Positions 38,644 to 46,150 of a stretch of 64,000 nucleotides of DNA are shown piece after piece (position 1 is the first letter of the stretch; every line of letters begins with the position of its first letter). This DNA comes from Xylophilus sp. (GTDB lineage: Bacteria; Pseudomonadota; Gammaproteobacteria; Burkholderiales; Burkholderiaceae_C), in NCBI GenBank assembly GCA_009914555.1, contig WNDY01000001.1:124001-188000 (forward strand), in the 5' to 3' direction. Position numbers and translations under genes: made by a program. Below the pieces are notes generated by a model. That model worked only from the letters and a program-made list of their open reading frames with translations, was not told where the DNA came from and did not search any database.

Positions 38644-38659
38644 TGCAAGCGCGCCGCCT
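38644..38659 (-). promoter_or_regulatory. candidate sigma54 (-24/-12) promoter of the organosulfur block
   Basis: Read on the minus strand the element is AGGCGGCGCGCTTGCA. The invariant GG and GC are exactly 10 bp apart and the -12 part TTGCA is perfect; the -24 part keeps GGC but lacks ACG. It directs transcription towards 38467. The block encodes two sigma54 activators, so such a promoter is expected, but the -24 half is weak. Confidence 0.4.
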
Positions 38660-38691
38660 GCATGACCGCGCCGCAGACGCCGCCGGCTTGG

Positions 38692-38716
38692 ATGCGGCAC
38701 GACAGGCAAGCCGCAT
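38692..38716. promoter_or_regulatory. dyad ATGCGGC-N11-GCCGCAT, possible activator site
   Basis: Perfect 7-bp arms (38692-38698 and 38710-38716) are separated by 11 nt. The dyad lies 33-58 bp upstream of the candidate -24 element, a suitable place for an enhancer-binding protein of the SfnR type. The link to the two activators encoded at 21227-23627 is inference. Confidence 0.4.
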
Positions 38717-38993
38717 GGTTGATTTTCAGCAGCCCTGCGCCTGCGAGCGCATGGAGCAGGCCGGCGCCACGCTGCTGCGAACGGGGCAGGCGGGCTCTGG
38801 ACGGGTGTCCGGCAGACGGCGAATGGATCAGCGATGAAATCCGACCGTCGAAAACTCCGAGCAAGCTGTCTCAAAATCTTCAGCCACGGCGGCGTCGACA
38901 GGCGCAAACTTCTCTTCACGCCACGGCTGGACAGCATCGGCCAACCAGCGAGACAGCGGTGAATCCTATCGAATGCAGGAAAGGAAGAAGAGC

Positions 38994-39716
38994 ATGATCG
39001 AACTCCGCCGGGCCCACGACCGCGGCATCGCCGACCACGGCTGGCTGCAATCGCGCCACACCTTCTCCTTCGGTGGCTACCGCGACCCGCGCCAGCAGGG
39101 CTTCTCGGACCTGCTGGTCATCAACGACGACCGCGTGGCGCCGAGCCAGGGCTTCGGCGCGCATCCGCACCGCGACATGGAAATCTTCTCGTACGTGCTG
39201 GAAGGCGCGCTGGAGCACAAGGACTCCATGGGCACCGGCTCGGTGATTCGCCCGGGCGACGTGCAGATGATGAGCGCCGGCACCGGCGTGCGCCACAGCG
39301 AGTTCAACCACTCGGCGACCGAGGCGGTCCATTTCCTCCAGATCTGGATCGTGCCGGCCCGCCAGAGCGTGCAGCCGCGCTACCAGCAGGTGCACTTCAG
39401 CGAGGCCGAGAAGCGCGGCAGGCTGCGCCTGATCATCTCGCCCGAAGGCGACGAAGGATCGCTGCGGGTGCACCAGGACGCCCGCGTTTACGCCGGCCGG
39501 TTCGACGGCGATGACGAGCGCGCCGAACTGCGGCTGGCGCCGGGCCGGTACGCCTATGTCCACGTGGCGCGCGGCAGCGTCGCGGTCAACGGCCAGGCGT
39601 TCGGCGAAGGCGACGGCGCCCGCATCCGCGGCGAGGAGGTGCTGCGCTTCGCCGGCGGCCGGCAGGCCGAGGTGCTGGTGTTCGACCTGCGGCCGAATGA
39701 GCTGCCGATGCTGTGA
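38994..39716 (+). CDS. pirin family protein
   Basis: A 240-residue bicupin. The N-terminal cupin carries the pirin metal site: HPHRDMEIFSYVLEG followed by HKDSMG, then VIRPGDVQMMSAGTGVRHSEFN. The second cupin is shorter and lacks such a site. Several bacterial pirins (YhaK, YhhW type) act as quercetinases or redox-responsive proteins; the substrate here is unknown. The ATG at 38994 follows an excellent GGAAAGGAAG; an in-frame ATG at 38973 is less likely. It stands alone on the plus strand. Confidence 0.92.
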   Translation: MIELRRAHDRGIADHGWLQSRHTFSFGGYRDPRQQGFSDLLVINDDRVAPSQGFGAHPHRDMEIFSYVLEGALEHKDSMGTGSVIRPGDVQMMSAGTGVRHSEFNHSATEAVHFLQIWIVPARQSVQPRYQQVHFSEAEKRGRLRLIISPEGDEGSLRVHQDARVYAGRFDGDDERAELRLAPGRYAYVHVARGSVAVNGQAFGEGDGARIRGEEVLRFAGGRQAEVLVFDLRPNELPML

Positions 39717-39732
39717 CCGGCTGCGGGGACAA

Positions 39733-39776
39733 GGGTATTTCTCTATAGCGCTCTTGTAAAGCGCGGTACAGGGACC
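39733..39776 (+). repeat. dispersed small intergenic repeat, copy A
   Basis: A 44-bp unit from GGGTATTTCTCTATAGCGCT to GGTACAGGGACC. It lies between the convergent pirin and Gfo/Idh/MocA genes. It contains an imperfect hairpin (GCGCT/AGCGC) and aligns best with the copy in the ccmG-ccmH junction at 59004-59046. Confidence 0.55.
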
Positions 39777-39802
39777 TTCTCCCCCAGGTATGGAGGGCCG
39801 CC

Positions 39803-41005
39803 CTACAGGTCGGCCGCCGGCAGCCGCCGGCCCTCGGCGGCCGAGGCGTAGATGCGCTCGATCAGCACCTGGTCGCGCAGCCCTTCCTCGCCGGGCGTGC
39901 GCGGCGGCTTGCCGTTGCGCACGCAGTCGGCGAAGTGGTCGATCTCGCAGGAGAACTGGTTGGCATGCGGCAGCACCACTTCGTCGCGCACCGCGGCGCC
40001 GTTGCGCAGCCGGCCGATGAAGAGGCGCTGGCCTTCGTAGGCGAAGGCGTCGGGCATGTCGACTGCGGCCTCGGCGAAGTTCAGGCGCTGGGCCTTGTCC
40101 TCGCGCGCGCCGTAGCTGGTGAAGCAGTTGGCGATCAGTCCCGAGGGAAAGCGCAGCATGAAGGACACGGTCTGCTCCACCTCGGCGAAGCGGTCGTCGC
40201 CCTGGGGCGTATGGATCTGCGCATAGACCTCGCGCGGCTCCTCGCCGCTGACGAAGCGCGCGGTGTTCAGGCAGTAGAGGCCGATGTCCGGCAGCGCGCC
40301 GCCGCCCGCGAGCGCCTGCTTGTGGCGCCACTGCTGCGCCGCGTTGGCATGCACGGTCTGCACATTGACCGACTGGATGCCCACGAGCCGGCCGAAGGTC
40401 TGGTCGCGCACCCAGCCGCGGGCGCGGACGTGGTGCGGCTGGTACTGGATGCGGTAGGCGACCATGAGCCTGACCCCGGCACGGCTGCAGGCGTCGACCA
40501 TGGCCCGCGCGTCGGCCGCGCTGGTGGCCAGGGGCTTCTCGCAGAGCACGTGCAGGCCGATGGCCGCGGCGCGTTCGGTGAATTCGCGGTGCAGCGCATT
40601 GGGCAGCACGAGGTAGATGGCCTGCACCGCCGGGTTGTCGCGCAGCCGCTCGAAGCCGTCGTAGCCGTGGCAGTCGCCGGCGGCGATGCCGTACTGCTGC
40701 GCGACCACCTTGAGCTTCTCGGGCGAGCCGGAGACCAGCGCCACCGGCCGCGCCAGCCGGCTGGCGCCGAAGGCCGGCAGGATCTGTTCGAGCGACAGCC
40801 GGCCGAGCCCCACGACGGCGAAGCCGACCCGCTTGTCCGGCGCCAGCGGCGCGACCGGGTCGCCGGCCGGCCGGTCGGCTTCGCCGCGCCAGGGGGGAAA
40901 GCGCACGCGGCCCTGCTCGACGGCACCGCTGTCGACCGGACTCGGGCCCGGCAGATCCCGGCGCTGCGGAGATGCGCCGGCGGGTACGGGAGACGTGGAG
41001 GTCAT
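39803..41005 (-). CDS. Gfo/Idh/MocA family oxidoreductase
   Basis: A 400-residue NAD(P)-dependent oxidoreductase. The Rossmann segment VGFAVVGLGRLSLEQILPAF starts near residue 60, after an unusual low-complexity extension. The family motif EKPLATSAADARAMVDAC is present, followed by the alpha/beta catalytic domain with GGGALPDIGLYCLNTARF, where the aspartate and tyrosine are of the expected type. Likely substrates are sugars or sugar acids. ATG 41005 is chosen; a TTG at 41038 would lengthen it. It is not obviously linked to its neighbours. Confidence 0.9.
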   Translation of the reverse strand: MTSTSPVPAGASPQRRDLPGPSPVDSGAVEQGRVRFPPWRGEADRPAGDPVAPLAPDKRVGFAVVGLGRLSLEQILPAFGASRLARPVALVSGSPEKLKVVAQQYGIAAGDCHGYDGFERLRDNPAVQAIYLVLPNALHREFTERAAAIGLHVLCEKPLATSAADARAMVDACSRAGVRLMVAYRIQYQPHHVRARGWVRDQTFGRLVGIQSVNVQTVHANAAQQWRHKQALAGGGALPDIGLYCLNTARFVSGEEPREVYAQIHTPQGDDRFAEVEQTVSFMLRFPSGLIANCFTSYGAREDKAQRLNFAEAAVDMPDAFAYEGQRLFIGRLRNGAAVRDEVVLPHANQFSCEIDHFADCVRNGKPPRTPGEEGLRDQVLIERIYASAAEGRRLPAADL

Positions 41006-41048
41006 GGCCGGGCCGCTTTTTTTCTCGTGGAGAGGCAACGGTGTCGCT

Positions 41049-41078
41049 CAAAAGAAGGGCAGCCACCGGGGACTGCCC
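41049..41078 (-). terminator. intrinsic terminator after the Gly/Tyr-rich protein gene
   Basis: On the minus strand GGGCAG (41078-41073) pairs with CTGCCC (41062-41057) around a short loop, and TTCTTTT follows. It lies 23 nt after the stop codon of the gene at 41102-41983. Confidence 0.7.
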
Positions 41079-41101
41079 TGCCGCAGAAGAAGCCCGCTGC
41101 G

Positions 41102-41983
41102 CTACTTGCTCGCCTTGCCCGCTGACGTGGAGGAGGCGCCGGTCGAACCGCCGCCGGACGACGACGATGACGAACCGCTTCCCGCCGCGTGCTGGGCATC
41201 GTGGCTGCCACCGGACGCACCGGACGCGCTCTGGCTGCCGGTGTTCTGGCCGCTGGTGCCGGAGCCGCTGCGGCTGGAGCGCCAGCTGTTGAATTCGTCG
41301 GAGAACTTCGCATAGCGCTCCTTGCGCCAGGCTTCGTAGTCGTCGTCGAGGTTGCGCAGCTGCTCGTTGCGCCACTGCGAATAGTCCGGGTCGTGGTGCT
41401 GGCCGCGCTGGGGTGCGCCGCCCTGGTAGCCGCCATAGCCCTGGTCGGCGTCGTAGCCGTAGCTGCTGCGGCCGGGTTCGTTGCGCTCGCGACCGCCGTA
41501 GCCGCCTTCCTGGCCGCCGCCGTAGCCACCCCAGCCGCCCCCCCGGGAGGATCCGCCGAAGTCGCCGCCGCCACGGCCGGTGCGCCAGCTGTCACGGCCG
41601 CCGCCTTCGTAGCCGCCGCCGTAGCCACCACCCTGGCCGTAGCCGCCTCGGTCGCCGTGCTGGCCGGAGAAACGACTTTCGTCGCCACCTCCGCCTTCGA
41701 ACCGGCGCTGGCCGCCGCCCCGGCCGCTTTCGCCGCCGCCGTAGCCGCCATAGCCACCCCGGCCGCCGCCGCGCTCGTCGTCGCCCCAGCCGCGGCCCGA
41801 CTCGCCGCCATAGCGGCCGCCGCCACCGTAGTCACCGCCGCCCTGCTGGCGATGGCGGCTGCCGGCCTCATAGCCGGACTGCTGGCCGCCGTTATCGCCG
41901 CGCCAGCTGCCGCGCTGGTCGTCGTTCTGCTCGGCATAGCCGCCCTGCTGGCGGGAACCACGTTCGTAATCACGAGAGCTCAT
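41102..41983 (-). CDS. Gly/Tyr/Arg-rich low-complexity protein with conserved C-terminal tryptophan motif
   Basis: A 293-residue protein. Residues 1-190 are an extreme low-complexity region of RGG, YGG, GGYGG and GRGG repeats with scattered D/E/Q, resembling the disordered domains of eukaryotic RNA-binding proteins. GRGWGDDERGGG in it resembles the SWFGD motif of proteobacterial proteins. Residues about 196-236 form a folded-looking element, DPDYSQWRNEQLRNLDDDYE followed by AWRKERYAKFSDEFNSWR, with regularly spaced tryptophans. A Ser/Gly tail ends the protein. There is no signal peptide, so it is cytoplasmic. AAAGGAT precedes the ATG and a terminator follows. Function unknown; stress or nucleic-acid condensation is a guess. 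Confidence 0.85.
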   Translation of the reverse strand: MSSRDYERGSRQQGGYAEQNDDQRGSWRGDNGGQQSGYEAGSRHRQQGGGDYGGGGRYGGESGRGWGDDERGGGRGGYGGYGGGESGRGGGQRRFEGGGGDESRFSGQHGDRGGYGQGGGYGGGYEGGGRDSWRTGRGGGDFGGSSRGGGWGGYGGGQEGGYGGRERNEPGRSSYGYDADQGYGGYQGGAPQRGQHHDPDYSQWRNEQLRNLDDDYEAWRKERYAKFSDEFNSWRSSRSGSGTSGQNTGSQSASGASGGSHDAQHAAGSGSSSSSSGGGSTGASSTSAGKASK

Positions 41984-42117
41984 GCTGGCATCCTTTCAGA
42001 AAGAAATTGAATGTCGCCATTCACGGTGTGAGTGGCGGCTCAGGGAGGGCACGACGCTCAAGCTACCCGCGTGTCGGCAAGGGGGATGTAGGCGATCGGA
42101 TGCCCGCGCGTAGGACA

Positions 42118-42161
42118 AAGCCCCGCCGGCCGCCTGCATGGCGCGGCGGCCGGCGGGGCTT
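42118..42161 (-). terminator. long-stem terminator after the DUF4142 gene
   Basis: A perfect 17-bp stem (42118-42134 with 42145-42161) closes a 10-nt loop. On the minus strand it ends GGGGCTTTGTCC, giving a short T-run. It lies 18 nt after the stop codon of the DUF4142 gene. The near-perfect symmetry could also make it bidirectional. Confidence 0.75.
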
Positions 42162-42179
42162 GCACGATGGCCGCCCGGA

Positions 42180-42710
42180 TCAGGACTTCTTGTTCTTCTT
42201 GATCTGATCTTCCAGACCCTTGGCCTGGTCTTCGTGGGCGCGCAGCGTCGGCGCGGTCTTGGCCGCCCAGGCTTTCAGGTCCGGGTCCTTGGCGTTCTTG
42301 GCGGCCTTCTCGAAGTCCTTGATGGTGTCCTTGTGGTCCTTCACGCCGGTCTGCTTGATGAATTCACGGTCGAACTCGGGGCCCGACAGCTTGTTGAGCT
42401 TGTCGATCTCCGAACGCTGGTGGTGCGTGAGTTCGGTCGGCAGGGTGACCGACTTGGAAGCGGCGAACTGCTTGAGTTCGTCATTGGCGGCGGTGTGGTC
42501 CTTGACCAGGGTCTCGCCGAAGGCCTTGACGGCCGGGTCGCTGGCCTTGGAGGCGGCGATCTGGCCGGCCTGCACTTCGTACTGGCCGGCCTTGGCCGCG
42601 TTTTCGACGAACTTGGTGTCGCCCTTGTCGAGCGCACCGGCCGCCCAGGCGGCGCCCGACAGGGCGGCGACGGCGAGCACGGCGAGCTGGTGTTTGCGAA
42701 GGATGGCCAT
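42180..42710 (-). CDS. DUF4142 domain-containing periplasmic protein
   Basis: A 176-residue exported protein. The signal peptide MAILRKHQLAVLAVAALSGAAWA is cleaved before AGALDKGDTKF. The rest is a helical, ferritin-like DUF4142 bundle: FVENAAKAGQYEVQAGQIAA, VKAFGETLVKDHTAANDELK and FDREFIKQTGVKDHKDTIKD, with the conserved histidines in KDHTAA and KDHKD. AGAGGAAG precedes the ATG at 42710. Related proteins are often stress-induced, but function is not established. It lies immediately left of the origin region. Confidence 0.92.
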   Translation of the reverse strand: MAILRKHQLAVLAVAALSGAAWAAGALDKGDTKFVENAAKAGQYEVQAGQIAASKASDPAVKAFGETLVKDHTAANDELKQFAASKSVTLPTELTHHQRSEIDKLNKLSGPEFDREFIKQTGVKDHKDTIKDFEKAAKNAKDPDLKAWAAKTAPTLRAHEDQAKGLEDQIKKNKKS

Positions 42711-42917
42711 TTGCAACTTCCTCTGGACGTTGGTTGGTTGTTGGAAGACAGAAGAGACAGGGAGCATGCCGGCGCCACGCAGGTGGAAACCGGCTGCGGG
42801 CCACTATGGAGGGACCCGCGCCGGCACCATGCCGGCGCGGGCCGCGCCTGTCCGTAGGACATGCGAGCGCGCAGTGGTCGGCCTGGGTGGCTGCCGGCCG
42901 GGTTTCCCTCTTGTCTT

Positions 42918-43113
42918 TTATTTCAAGATAGTAGTGGTAGTAGAAGCCGCCATCTTCTGTGGATAACTCCGTTTTTCATTGTCGAGACGCGGGCTTGGGA
43001 CATCCCCAACGCTGTGGACGGAGGCCATCTGCCGGCGTTCTCCGAACCGGAACAACTCGGCGGCAATGCCGAAGTCTGTGGATAAGCCGGCTGTTGTGCG
43101 AAAGCTATCCACA
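42918..43113. repeat. origin module 1
   Basis: Order: TTATTTCAA plus trio tract GATAGTAGTGGTAGTAG (42918-42946), DnaA box TGTGGATAA (42958), degenerate box TGTGGACGG (43013), then an inverted pair TGTGGATAA (43077) and CTATCCACA (43105) 19 bp apart. Every element recurs 346 bp downstream. Confidence 0.85.
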
Positions 43114-43263
43114 GGTTTGTGCGTCACCGCGTCCGCACGGGGTCCGGAAGGCGGCGTCCAGCCGACCTTGATGCCTCCGGACGTGCCGGTTCCGTGCTGC
43201 AAGGTCCGCAACGCGGACGAGCGGAGCAGGTCTGGGGCCTCGTTGACTTCTTCTCTATCTCTG

Positions 43264-43459
43264 TTATTTCAAAATAGTAGTAGTAGTAGAAGCGGCACCG
43301 ATCTGTGGACAATTCGACTTTTTCCAATGAAGACAAGCACTTGCATTCCGCACACCTCTGTGGAGCCGTACAGGCTGCCGCTGGACCGCGAATGGGGAAA
43401 AATCCGGCGCGGCCTCCCGGCCTGTGGATAACAGAATACTTGCGCGGCAGTTATCCACA
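43264..43459. repeat. origin module 2
   Basis: Order: TTATTTCAA plus trio tract AATAGTAGTAGTAGTAG (43264-43292), box TGTGGACAA (43304), degenerate box TGTGGAGCC (43359), then an inverted pair TGTGGATAA (43423) and TTATCCACA (43451) 19 bp apart. Element positions are exactly those of module 1 plus 346, although the DNA between them has diverged. Confidence 0.85.
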
Positions 43460-43495
43460 GACTTTTCCTGTAAGGCCGGAATCGGTCGCAGGCAA

Positions 43496-43528
43496 GAAAA
43501 AACCCCGCAGGGCTTGCGCCCGGCGGGG
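43496..43528 (-). terminator. intrinsic terminator after pagL
   Basis: On the minus strand GCCCC-type arms (43528-43523 with 43508-43503) and an inner GGGC/GCCC pair form a hairpin with a TTGC-type loop, followed by a T-run at 43502-43497. It lies 54 nt after the pagL stop and insulates the origin from that transcript. Confidence 0.8.
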
Positions 43529-43581
43529 TGGTTGGGGCAGGCGGTGGATAAGGCCTGCAGTCCCTTCGGCGCAAGGCCGCG

Positions 43582-44145
43582 TCAGGAACCGAAGTGGTAG
43601 GCGTAGCGGACCTGGACGAAGTTCTCGCCCGGGTTGGGCTTCTTGATCGAGGCGTTGGACAGATGGTTCAGGCGCAGCTGGATCTCGTGCTCGCGCGCGG
43701 CGCCGAAGCTGTAGCCCACGCCGAGGTGGTCGGAGAAGTTGAAGGCGGTGCTGAACTTCTTGTTCTGGGTGTGGTAGAGGTGGTCGGTCGCGGTGATGCC
43801 GATGCCCGCATCCAGGAACCAGGGCGAGCGGCCTTCGTCGAAGCGCACGCGGAAGGCGGGGGTGAGGCCGATCAGCCAGGTGTGGTCGCGGTCCAGGCGC
43901 TGGTCGATCTGCCAGCGGCTGCCGTACAGGTCCCAGTAGCCGGTAACCTGGGTGCCCCAGAGGCCGGTCTGCCAGTCCCAGGGCTTGGTCACGCCGATGG
44001 TGTACGAATCGGTGCCGTGCTCGGCCGAGCCGTACTGCACATGCAGGCCGTAGCCCGGGGCGGTGGGGGATTGCTGGGCATGGGCGCTGCCGGCCAGCGT
44101 GGCCAGGGCCAGCAGGGCCGCGACCACGTAGTTTTTGTTGTGCAT
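43582..44145 (-). CDS. pagL: lipid A 3-O-deacylase (PagL-like outer-membrane acyloxyacyl hydrolase)
   Basis: A 187-residue outer-membrane beta-barrel. The signal peptide MHNKNYVVAALLALATLAGS ends at AHA before QQSPTAPG. The catalytic region NHLSNASIKKPNPGEN contains the His-x-Ser pair and the downstream glutamate of PagL, and the protein ends RYAYHFGS with a C-terminal aromatic strand. PagL removes the 3-position acyl chain of lipid A. TGGAGAAACC precedes the ATG at 44145. It is a single gene with its own terminator, just right of the origin. Confidence 0.9.
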   Translation of the reverse strand: MHNKNYVVAALLALATLAGSAHAQQSPTAPGYGLHVQYGSAEHGTDSYTIGVTKPWDWQTGLWGTQVTGYWDLYGSRWQIDQRLDRDHTWLIGLTPAFRVRFDEGRSPWFLDAGIGITATDHLYHTQNKKFSTAFNFSDHLGVGYSFGAAREHEIQLRLNHLSNASIKKPNPGENFVQVRYAYHFGS

Positions 44146-44333
44146 GGTTTCTCCAGTTGAAGTAGGCCGGACAGGGGGCGGTGCCGGCTGCTGCGCGAAG
44201 GAGCGGGGTGAGCAGCGCATGGTGGTCCCGAACCGGTGGCGGCCAGTGTAGAGATGTTGCGCGAGCTGGCGCAGGCGCCACGGCGATGCCCTACCTTGTG
44301 CACAGGGGAAAGCGGAGTCCTCTGCGCAAACGC

Positions 44334-44368
44334 AAAAAAAGCCGCCGGCCCTGGAAAGGGCCGGCGGC
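44334..44368 (-). terminator. strong intrinsic terminator after the Spy-like gene
   Basis: A perfect 12-bp stem (44341-44352 with 44357-44368) closes a 4-nt loop, and seven T follow on the minus strand (44340-44334). It lies 35 nt after the stop codon of the gene at 44404-45012. Confidence 0.92.
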
Positions 44369-44403
44369 CGGGGCCGCCAGGATGCGCGCGGGGGCGGATG
44401 CCG

Positions 44404-45012
44404 TCAGCGCTGGGCCGGGGCGGGCGGCGTGCCATCGGCCGGATGCGGGCCGTGCTCTCCGCCGTGGCCGAAGGGGCCGCCCTGGTCGAACGGGCCGGGG
44501 CCGCCGTGGTGGAAGTCCGGGTGGTGGTGGTGCGGCAGCGATTCGAGGTCGAAGACCTTCTTCTGCGCCGGGTTCAGGGCGGCGTAGAAGGTGCGCACGG
44601 CCTGCTCGTGCTGTTCGGCGCGGGCGCTGTGCTCCTGGCGCAGCGCGCGCAGGCGGCCCAGGCGCTCGGGCGTGGTCAGCTTCTCGAATTCACGGGGGTC
44701 GAAGCGGCGGGCACCGTCGGCCGGCGGTGCGGCGGGTCGGATGGCGGCGGTGTACTGCGCCCAGGCGCCTTCCTGCTGGGGCGTGAGCTGCAGGCGGGTC
44801 TTGAGCACATCGAGCTTGCGGGCGAAGTGTTCCTCGGCGCGCTGGCGCGGATCGATCTGCACGCCGCGGCCAGGCTGGACCACGCGGTACTGCTGCTGCT
44901 GGGCCGGCGGCGGCGGGGGTGCAGCCTGCTCGGCGGCAGGCTGGGCGAAGGCGCTGGCGCCGATGCCGGCGAACAGGGCGGCGACGGCAAGACGGTGATG
45001 GATCGGCTTCAT
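44404..45012 (-). CDS. Spy/CpxP-like LTXXQ-motif periplasmic protein with His-rich tail
   Basis: A 202-residue exported protein. The signal peptide MKPIHHRLAVAALFAGIGASA ends at FAQ. A Pro/Gln linker leads to a helical Spy-type domain with two LTxxQ-like motifs, LQLTPQQEGAW and LNPAQKKVFD. The last 35 residues are rich in His, Gly and Pro (HHHHPDFHHGG and similar), suggesting metal binding. Spy is an ATP-independent periplasmic chaperone; CpxP is its signalling cousin. AAAGGAC precedes the ATG at 45012. Confidence 0.88.
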   Translation of the reverse strand: MKPIHHRLAVAALFAGIGASAFAQPAAEQAAPPPPPAQQQQYRVVQPGRGVQIDPRQRAEEHFARKLDVLKTRLQLTPQQEGAWAQYTAAIRPAAPPADGARRFDPREFEKLTTPERLGRLRALRQEHSARAEQHEQAVRTFYAALNPAQKKVFDLESLPHHHHPDFHHGGPGPFDQGGPFGHGGEHGPHPADGTPPAPAQR

Positions 45013-45150
45013 GAGAGTGTCCTTTCGGGATGACCCCCGGCCTGGGAACCCCAATGGGTGAAAGCTGCCGGGTTGGGGCAAGTGTCGGCGGCGGATGTAT
45101 CCCGCCCATGAGCCTGTCGTGTGGCTATGTAAAGAAAAGCATCCCCACGG

Positions 45151-45180
45151 GTACGGCGGCGTACGGCGGCGGACGGCGGC
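45151..45180. repeat. three tandem copies of a 10-bp unit
   Basis: GTACGGCGGC occurs twice exactly and a third time as GGACGGCGGC, in the gap ahead of rdgC. The copy number could vary by slippage. No function is evident. Confidence 0.7.
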
Positions 45181-45246
45181 CGCCAGGGGACAATGGCAGG
45201 CTGGGTTCGTTTGTCAGTCAGTCCGTCCGTCGGAGGTTTTCCCGCT

Positions 45247-46149
45247 GTGTTCAAGAATGTGATCGTCTACCGCATCCAGCCCGGCTGGACCGCTACGCTG
45301 GAGCAGATGGAGGAGGCCGCCGGCAAGGCGCGCTTTGCCGAATGCACGGCCACGCAGGAGAAGTCCACCGGCTGGACCGAGCCGCGCGGCGAGCCGCACG
45401 GGCCGCTGGTCGAGTCGGTCGGTGGGCAGTGGATCCTGAAGTACACCGTGGAAACCAAGACGCTGCCGTCGTCGGTGCTCAAGAAGCGCGCCGAGGAGCG
45501 CGCCGCACGCATCGAGCGCGACACCGGCCGCAAGCCCGGGCGCAAGGAGATGAAGGAAATCAGGGAGGAGGCCAAGCTCGACCTGCTGCCGATGGCCTTC
45601 ACCAAGCAGGGCTCGGTGCTGGTGTGGATCGACCTGGAGGCGCGCTGGCTGATCGTCGGCGCCTCGGGCCAGTCGCGCGCCGACGAGATCGTGAGCACGC
45701 TGGTCGAGCATGCGCCGCCGGGGCTCGCGCTCTCGCTGCTCGACACCCAGGTCTCGGCTCAGGCGGCGATGTCCGAATGGCTCACGACGCAGGAGCCGCC
45801 CGCGGGCTTCAGCGTGGACCGCGAATGCGAGCTCAAAGCCGCCGACGAGTCCAAGGCCGTGGTGCGCTATTCGAAGCACCCGCTCGACATCGACGAGGTT
45901 CGCGTGCACATCGAGCAGGGCAAGTTGCCCACGAAGCTCGCGCTGACCTGGGACGACCGGCTGTCGTTCATCCTGACCGAGGGACTGCAGCTCAAGAAGC
46001 TGGCCTTCCAGGACGTGGTGTTCGAAGACAGGAAGGCGGACGACGGCGGCTTCGACGCCGATGTGGCCATCGCCACCGGCGAGCTGACCGGCTTGCTGCC
46101 GGATTTGATCGCTGCGCTCGGCGGCGAGACCGATCGCACAGAGGTCTGA
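45247..46149 (+). CDS. rdgC: recombination-associated protein RdgC
   Basis: A 300-residue RdgC. It opens FKNVIVYRIQPGW, the standard start after the initiator; GTG 45247 follows GGAGG at 10 nt. Further features are GQWILKYTVETKTLPSSVL, the helical segment RIERDTGRKPGRKEMKEIRE and LTWDDRLSFILTEGLQLKKL. RdgC forms a ring around DNA and limits RecA filament formation. A single plus-strand gene, followed by a dispersed repeat copy. Confidence 0.95.
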   Translation: MFKNVIVYRIQPGWTATLEQMEEAAGKARFAECTATQEKSTGWTEPRGEPHGPLVESVGGQWILKYTVETKTLPSSVLKKRAEERAARIERDTGRKPGRKEMKEIREEAKLDLLPMAFTKQGSVLVWIDLEARWLIVGASGQSRADEIVSTLVEHAPPGLALSLLDTQVSAQAAMSEWLTTQEPPAGFSVDRECELKAADESKAVVRYSKHPLDIDEVRVHIEQGKLPTKLALTWDDRLSFILTEGLQLKKLAFQDVVFEDRKADDGGFDADVAIATGELTGLLPDLIAALGGETDRTEV

Positions 46150-46150
46150 C

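Larger units (their letters stand above)
38468..38993. other. 526-bp intergenic region between divergent genes
   Basis: No gene is supported here. The gap separates the first gene of the minus-strand organosulfur block from the plus-strand pirin gene. It contains the candidate -24/-12 promoter and dyad listed separately. The pirin-proximal 150 bp is less GC-rich and ends with a strong ribosome-binding site for pirin. Confidence 0.6.
42918..43459. other. oriC: DnaA-dependent replication origin (oriC-like) with duplicated unwinding modules
   Basis: The 871-bp gap between the DUF4142 and pagL genes holds four perfect 9-mer DnaA boxes (42958, 43077, 43423, 43451 as left ends), two boxes with one mismatch (43105 and 43304) and two degenerate boxes (43013 and 43359). 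Two AT-rich TTATTTCAA segments each lead into a TAG-repeat tract like the DnaA-trio of bacterial origins, and 11 nt later comes a DnaA box. Such a cluster is not expected by chance in DNA this GC-rich. No dnaA, dnaN, gyrB, rpmH or parAB gene is in the window. It could be the chromosomal origin or that of another DnaA-controlled replicon. The stretch 42711-42917 shows nothing further. Confidence 0.85.

Noticed and set aside
41189-42010. Plus-strand Ala/Val-rich frame of 273 codons opposite the Gly/Tyr-rich gene
   Set aside because: It mirrors the GGN repeat codons of the opposite strand, has no ribosome-binding site and no recognisable motif; the minus-strand gene has both a start signal and a terminator.
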